Assembly: GCF_030936135.1 (NCBI RefSeq)
Contig: NC_082594.1
Span: 127,262,668-127,326,667 of the forward strand
Length of the DNA: 64,000 nt
Direction of reading: 5' to 3'
Origin: Gavia stellata
Lineage: Eukaryota; Chordata; Aves; Gaviiformes; Gaviidae
The translations under genes were made by a program, and so were the position numbers. Positions 58,415 to 64,000 of this stretch are shown here, piece by piece. The notes beneath the pieces were generated by a model. The model was not told the origin of the DNA. It was given only the letters and a program-made list of their open reading frames with translations, and searched no databases. The stretch's first letter is position 1, and every line of letters begins with the position of its first letter.

Positions 58415-61400
58415 CCCGGGAATCAGATGTTTCTGTAAGTATTTGCAGGATGTTCCACGTCTCCCTGAAATGATAATCAACATGCACAGAATCAGCTTAA
58501 TTACTAAGCATTCATCATACGCCCACAGGCTCTTCCACGGCAGCTCCACACAGCATCTCTATGAATGAGTCTGCATGTTTTTCCTCCGCTGCCAAACACT
58601 GCTCATGATCAAGAGCTCGAGCCCTTACATCTGAGCTGTTGGGTTGCCTGTTTATTTATTTATTTCCAAGCAGGGAGAGAGAAGTTTGGAAAGCAGCGGC
58701 AGTGCACGAGCAGACACAAAGAGCATCTCAGGGTGAGACTTGGCTTTCTGTACCTTTTTGCAGCATTCTCTCCATGCAGGATAGAGATACGAATGATCCC
58801 AGTTTTAAACAAGCCAGATCAGAGGTTTGAACATGCCAGGTCCATAGTGTGGCAATTAACTCTTGGTGTAGAAAAGGCACAAATCAAGAATCTAAGTACC
58901 AAGAAGTGTCAAATGATGAAGTTTCGCTTTCCATGGGTTGCACCCTGACACATATAGGTGCTCGGCAGATAGGCACTTGCAAAAGAACCGAAGAACTGCT
59001 TGGTTTAGCTGAGGCAGGCAGAAAACACACTGCTGAGGTAAGAAAAGAAAGCACTCTCAGAGGTAGCAAAGCACTTAAGAAAGAGCACCATTTGTGGCTG
59101 ATCCTTTTCTGAAGGATCTTCTGGACTGAGGCTGTGGGCATCTGCAAAGATCGTGGTCATGCCTTCACTTTCCATCAGTGCATTTTCTGTCAGCCTCACA
59201 GCAAACAATGCCTTGTATAACTTCTCAGGTGATTTCACAGAGGTACTAAGCACGGGTGGAAGAAGGATTCAGGCTTCCTCTCATCTCTCTGTGGTTACCA
59301 TCCGCCTCTCTTAGCCTGACAAGGTTTGGATGCTTCACACAACTGTAGCTGTCTTCATTTCCTTCCCTGTGGCATTGCACTACCAAAACCCATATGATGA
59401 TCCTATCACAGTATTACACAGACTGGAAGCATTTAAGACCATTAAGGTCACACTTCTCTGCTTATTTGCTTTCTTACGGAGTTTGGGGACTACAGAACGC
59501 AGAACCAGGGAACCCCTTTCTGTCCCTACTGTGCTTGCCATCACATGGCAAGAAGTGTCCCTTCATTTAAAATACAAACCCCGGTGTCAGGTGTGCCCTG
59601 AAACAGAGATATGATCAAACTAGCGTTTTGATCTGAAGCAAGGAGGAAGCTCACATGCACAGATTCACTTCTCCACCCAGGCATATTTACACAAAAGAGG
59701 TGTGACCTTTCCTCTCTGTTACTACAAGAAAATTCTAAAATGGTCAGAAATCATTTTCCCAAATCATCCAGGTCCTAATTTATTAGCGATTCAAGACCCT
59801 TCCTGTGAACAGGCCATTGCTCACACAGGCACTTGGCTGTTTGTTGCCATCACAAGTAAAAAAGATGCTCCAGCAGTGTCTGGGTGCCCAAATGGCTGGC
59901 CAGATCTAGCCGTTCAAATTTGGTGGTAGCAATGCCAAGACTAAAGGACTGCCTCACATCACTGGTGATGCCTCCAGACCTCAGAAGTCTGCCAGCCTTA
60001 GCGTCGCGTCATTTCTATCACGCTGTAGCCAGGAGCTGTCAGTATGCTCACAGTGTTATCCTCGCAAACCCTGGAGCGCCATGCAAAAGACGATTATTGC
60101 AACACAGGGCTGTGAAGGCCTAGACCCTCAAGACGTTTTGCGATACGTACTTCCAGGTTGTGTAGCAGGGCTCTGCCGCTTGCCCAGGGGCATGGGAAGA
60201 GGCTGGGGCAGAGCGCACAACTGAGCTCGTCTCTCAAGAGTTCGTGCAGATCAGATCAATAACTACTCTGCTCCGAAGTATTTATTCTGCGGGGAAGAGG
60301 ATGGGAATAAAATATACCTTTAAGCCTTGTTAAAAATACATGCCATAAAGACGGCTGTCTTCGAAGGGTAAAAGCGGCTCCAGAGATGATCTCTGGGGAA
60401 TGCCTCTGCAAGCAAAACACCCAGCAGGGAAAAGGCTTCTTGGGACCGTCTCTGTAGGTGAACGCTCTGCTAAGTGAAATGCCTCAGGAGATCACGTACC
60501 CGCACAGTGTGCCGTCTACCTCTGTCTTTCCCTGAACAGCACTTCCCATCCTTGCAGCTCTGAATATGCCTGCTGCAGTCACAGGAAAAGTCCACACGTG
60601 TACATTAAGGCTTTCTTTTAGTTCATCTTTCTTAAGCTCTATAAGATCAGGTTTTAAACTAGAAACACCTTTTTAGCTCCTCAACAGTAACCGCTCCGCG
60701 CCAGCTGAGCTGTGCACAGAGCCTTGGCACTGCACGTGGGCATGGGCCTCCGCTTGCCAGCAAGCACAGTTAGCCACCCCTTACGCTTTTGTTACTATCC
60801 AGGTTTAAATGCCACTGTCATTCAACCGGCAGTACAACCACGGCCACCTGAACGGGGCAGTCTTTGCTGCGTGGTGACGCAGTAGCTGGTGTGATAGGGA
60901 AGGAGAATGAGGATTTTAGGAGGCCTTGGCTAAGAAAGGCAAAGCACTACTTAATCGGTAGTTGGGGATGCACCCCTTGCACCAGGCTGGGGAAGAGGCA
61001 GGGCGGGGGGGCAGCACCCCGGTAGCGCTGCAGGGTTTGGAGATGGGACAGCCAGAGAGCCACGCAGCCTGCATGGCAGCCACAGCAAAGCATCCCTGTG
61101 CTGCTCCGAACAGATCAGCCCTGCTTTCTGCTGCTGTTGAGGCTGCTGGAGGGGAAAATTAGATTTGCCTTTTGTTCAGCAAGCCTCACAGAAACACTCA
61201 GCTCACTGGCTGGTCCAAAAGCAGAACCCACTCATGGTGCATGCGCTTGGGTATTGGCTCAGTTGAGAGGGACCCCAGAGTTGTACCTTCTCCTCTCTCA
61301 GCTGGCTCTGATAGCTTATGCTGGGGTAGAGGCACTGTGTCCCCACCACAGAGACATCAGCCTCCCCCAGGAGATATCCCCGCTGCCTTGCTTGCAGTGG

Positions 61401-62659
61401 GAAAAGCCATACTTTTAAATGATGGCAGAGATCCTTGGGATCCATCCTTTGCTAAACCAGGCTCAAGACCCATGGTGCCTGCATGTACTTCCTTGGCTGA
61501 CTGCGGATGCTTCCCAGATACACCCTGCCCTTGTCCTGTTTTCGTCCCACCAGAGAATGTCCTGGGACATCCTAACGACATGCAGCTAAAGAAGGGAGCA
61601 GACCACCCTCCTCCTTCCCTCACACTAACCTTACTGTATTCTGGCTGGTCACCTCAAAGGCAGCTCCTGTACCATTTTCTGTCTGAAAGGTGCTGAGGTG
61701 GGAGCAACATCTAAATTTATGTTCCCGTAAAATATTTTTTCCATAAAACATTTTTTTCATAAGCTGTGGGACAGATTGGAATCTGACAGGTTCAGCTGTC
61801 ACTGGATGAAGGGAAGCACAGAAGCGACAAGGAATTTTTAGGACAACTATATTAAACTCTGTGTAGAGTTCCGATTTAGTAGTAACAGCAAAGTGAAATT
61901 TGAGCTGATATTCCATTATCCTGTTTGCAGTACACTCTAATAGCATCTCCATTCATAAAACAGTTCAGCTCCTGTCCTTTAGTGTTGACATATTTGTTTT
62001 GCTCTAGCGCAGTTTTCCACATCCAATGGATTTGCCTTCCTGCATACTTGTGTGTATAGGAAAAGGACAACACCTTTCCATGCTGCCAGCATTGTATTTG
62101 TGTGTTGGATCCTGAGAATGTATCCTCTCAATGGTGCGTTACTTCACACGGGTGTCCCTCTGCAGATCTCTTTGTGAACACTTGGTCAGCTGTGTTTCTT
62201 TTCCCATCTTCTGGACTAGTAGAGGGCAATGTGAGCAGATAGGCAACGAAAGGAGAGAAAATACAAAATGCTGGGCTAGGAAAGGGTGGGGGCTGGGGAG
62301 GGAAACTCATTTTCTGTTTCCACCTGAGCAGGTCCCAGTGACCCATTACAAGTGCGTGACTTGCCTGGTTTTGCAGAAATCACGGTATGCAGTCTCACCG
62401 GAGGGTTGCGACGCCTCTCCCACTAAGCCTGGCTTGAACTAGAAATCCTTTGTTCTCTTTGGCTCTGCCCTCGCTCGTAGAGTCAGGCTGTACAGCCGGC
62501 ACCGAGGCAACTGTGGAGCATCTGCCTGTGCACAGTGAGGGATGAGCTTCCAACCCCTCACAAGAAGAGGTGCAACATTCTCATTGCACTCATTCCTGAA
62601 AATTTCATCCCTTCTTGTTGGAAATTATAATAACGGGCCTCAATCTTTACTGATATTTG

Positions 62660-62735
62660 CTTAGCACCTCTGCAAGTTGAATGCAAAGCACTATCAAATC
62701 CCAAGGGTATCATTTTACCCCTGCTTTCTGGTGGC
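62660..62735 (+). repeat. SINE-like relic (candidate)
   Basis: TTAGCACCTCTGCAAGTTGA, then GCAAAGCACTATCAAATCCC and ATTTTACCCCTG, resembles the order tagcaccttt…aaagcgctttac…attttaccccca that I recall in old amniote SINE or CR1-derived repeats. It is degenerate and the family is uncertain. Confidence 0.35.
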
Positions 62736-64000
62736 TTAATAAATAAATCACCCTTTACAGTGAGTTCAGCCTGATTTGTCTCCCTTCTCTACTCCCTTCC
62801 TATCAGACACTGCAGCACCTCAACCTCCTTCCCTGTCTCCCAGCTCCTGCAAGACGTGCAGCTACTTCTAGACAGCCTCTTTCTACACTGCTGTTAAGTT
62901 ACTAAGCAGCTGAGATAAAAGGTTCCCACTTTCATAAATAATCAATGATGTGGGCCAAATGGCTCGTGCTTGCTCAACAAAATCATGCACTAGAAACAGA
63001 AATGGAAGAGACAAACACTAACCCTGCAAGGAGATCAACTACCTAACACCAATAAAGGTGGAAAGGAGATGCAAATAACGGAGAAGCAAGAGAGTAAGAG
63101 TAGAAAACAAGGGAGTTGAGTACCCATCAAACACTTCCCTATGTAGCCACACTTCTTTTATGTGTTCATAAAGCATCTGAAGACTGGCTTCGATTTTAGC
63201 TAATTTGCTCATTACAAGGCAATTATTAGAGCAGCCTGGTACCTGCCAGCATGCTCCAGCCCCTGGGTGAGACTCAGCCTCTGCCGTTCTGCCCCGCTCG
63301 GCAGGGTCCCCCTGCCCATGCCTCTGATGGCTTTGCCCACAGTCATCTGCGGGCACTGGAGAGATGTAGATGTGCAACCAGCATCAGCGGGACCAGTGAG
63401 CCTGGCACCAGGGCTGCCGCTGCCGGCACAGGGTGCGCACAGAGCGGTCACAGCCCTCGTCAAGGGCTGCCTCTGCTGTACAAAGGGCAGCTCAGCTAAA
63501 CGGGCTGTCCGGCAAATTAAATTTCTAGGGCAAGATTGCCATTATGTAACAGCATGACTTCAAGGCTCTGGAGTAAATGCCACACGTTATACCCGTCCTT
63601 TGCCTCTGTGGCACCTGTCAAGCACAGAGTCCCATCACTATATGACACCTCCTGTTTGATAGGTTCTACGTGTAATAACTCAGACATAGGAGAGGAGCTC
63701 ACTAGCCAGCACAGCAGACTCACTGGTTTCAGTATACCAATGCTGGTTTTCACCACGTGAGTATCTGGCCCTTAAAGGAGGTGTCTGTGCCTAGAACCAA
63801 AACTGCCCAGTAATCGCAGTAATCTTTTCAGGTGACAGAGCGGTTGGGTGAGCACAAGTAGTGCCATCATGCTGTTGCTCTTGGAGTTACCCACAGGCAT
63901 TGGTAATGAGCGTATAAGGCAAAACCCAAAACCCACTCAGGCCTGATTTGCTACCGAGTAGCCTTTCACACCAAGCTGGTGCCATCCTTTTGAAGTGCAA

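Larger units (their letters stand above)
47481..64000 (+). other. 3' flank of GAP43, no host gene recognised
   Basis: Over 16.5 kb I see no gene. Open frames are short (168 codons at most) and overlap on both strands. Recognisable content is a GA-rich tract (48829-49160), two old palindromic repeats (51526-51715), a CR1 3' end (54769), an AT-rich homeodomain-site-like stretch (55095), a CpG-dense patch (56100-56420), an alternating purine-pyrimidine run (58382) and a SINE-like relic (62660). The stretches 49200-51500, 51900-54700, 56900-58370 and 58600-62600 hold nothing I can assign. In amniotes, LSAMP lies beyond GAP43 in opposite orientation, but no LSAMP exon was recognised here. Confidence 0.75.

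Noticed and set aside
1..64000. CRISPR arrays, operons, phage or other prokaryotic systems
   Set aside because: The sequence is vertebrate intronic DNA; there are no regularly spaced repeats and no compact gene runs.

Overview
The window is from a bird nuclear genome. Two things show this: chicken-repeat-1 (CR1) LINEs of the avian type, ending in the ATTCTGTG octamer tail, and two of the three coding exons of GAP43 (neuromodulin). The GAP43 protein has the avian spacing, with the protein kinase C serine at residue 42 if the usual 10-residue exon 1 is assumed. The long open CR1 reading frames point to a lineage with recent CR1 activity. The species cannot be named from the sequence.

Layout. 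Positions 1-23255 are the downstream part of GAP43 intron 1; exon 1, which encodes the palmitoylated N-terminus, was not found and probably lies upstream. Exon 2 (23256-23877) carries most of the protein. Intron 2 is 22.8 kb (23878-46702). Exon 3 (46703-46791) ends the protein and continues into a pyrimidine- and U-rich 3' UTR with an AATAAA signal at 47454. From about 47480 to 64000 is gene-free 3' flank. No second host gene, tRNA, rRNA or CRISPR array was recognised.

Mobile elements make up most of the remaining recognisable content. A 3.5-kb minus-strand CR1 (3615 to about 7105) has an uninterrupted 933-codon ORF2 with endonuclease and reverse transcriptase motifs, plus the 3' part of ORF1. 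A second, 5'-truncated CR1 of another subfamily lies at 15466-16616 (+). Four short CR1 3' ends and three degenerate older CR1 pieces are scattered through the introns and flank. There are also old palindromic, MITE-like relics, the clearest being a 177-bp foldback element at 34447-34623 with arms of about 40 bp.

No new multi-gene system is visible. The observations most worth following are the foldback element, the shared palindromic repeat family, a CpG-dense patch with a Kozak-context 46-codon ORF at 56100-56420, X-box-like palindromes in intron 2, and the intact CR1 ORF2.
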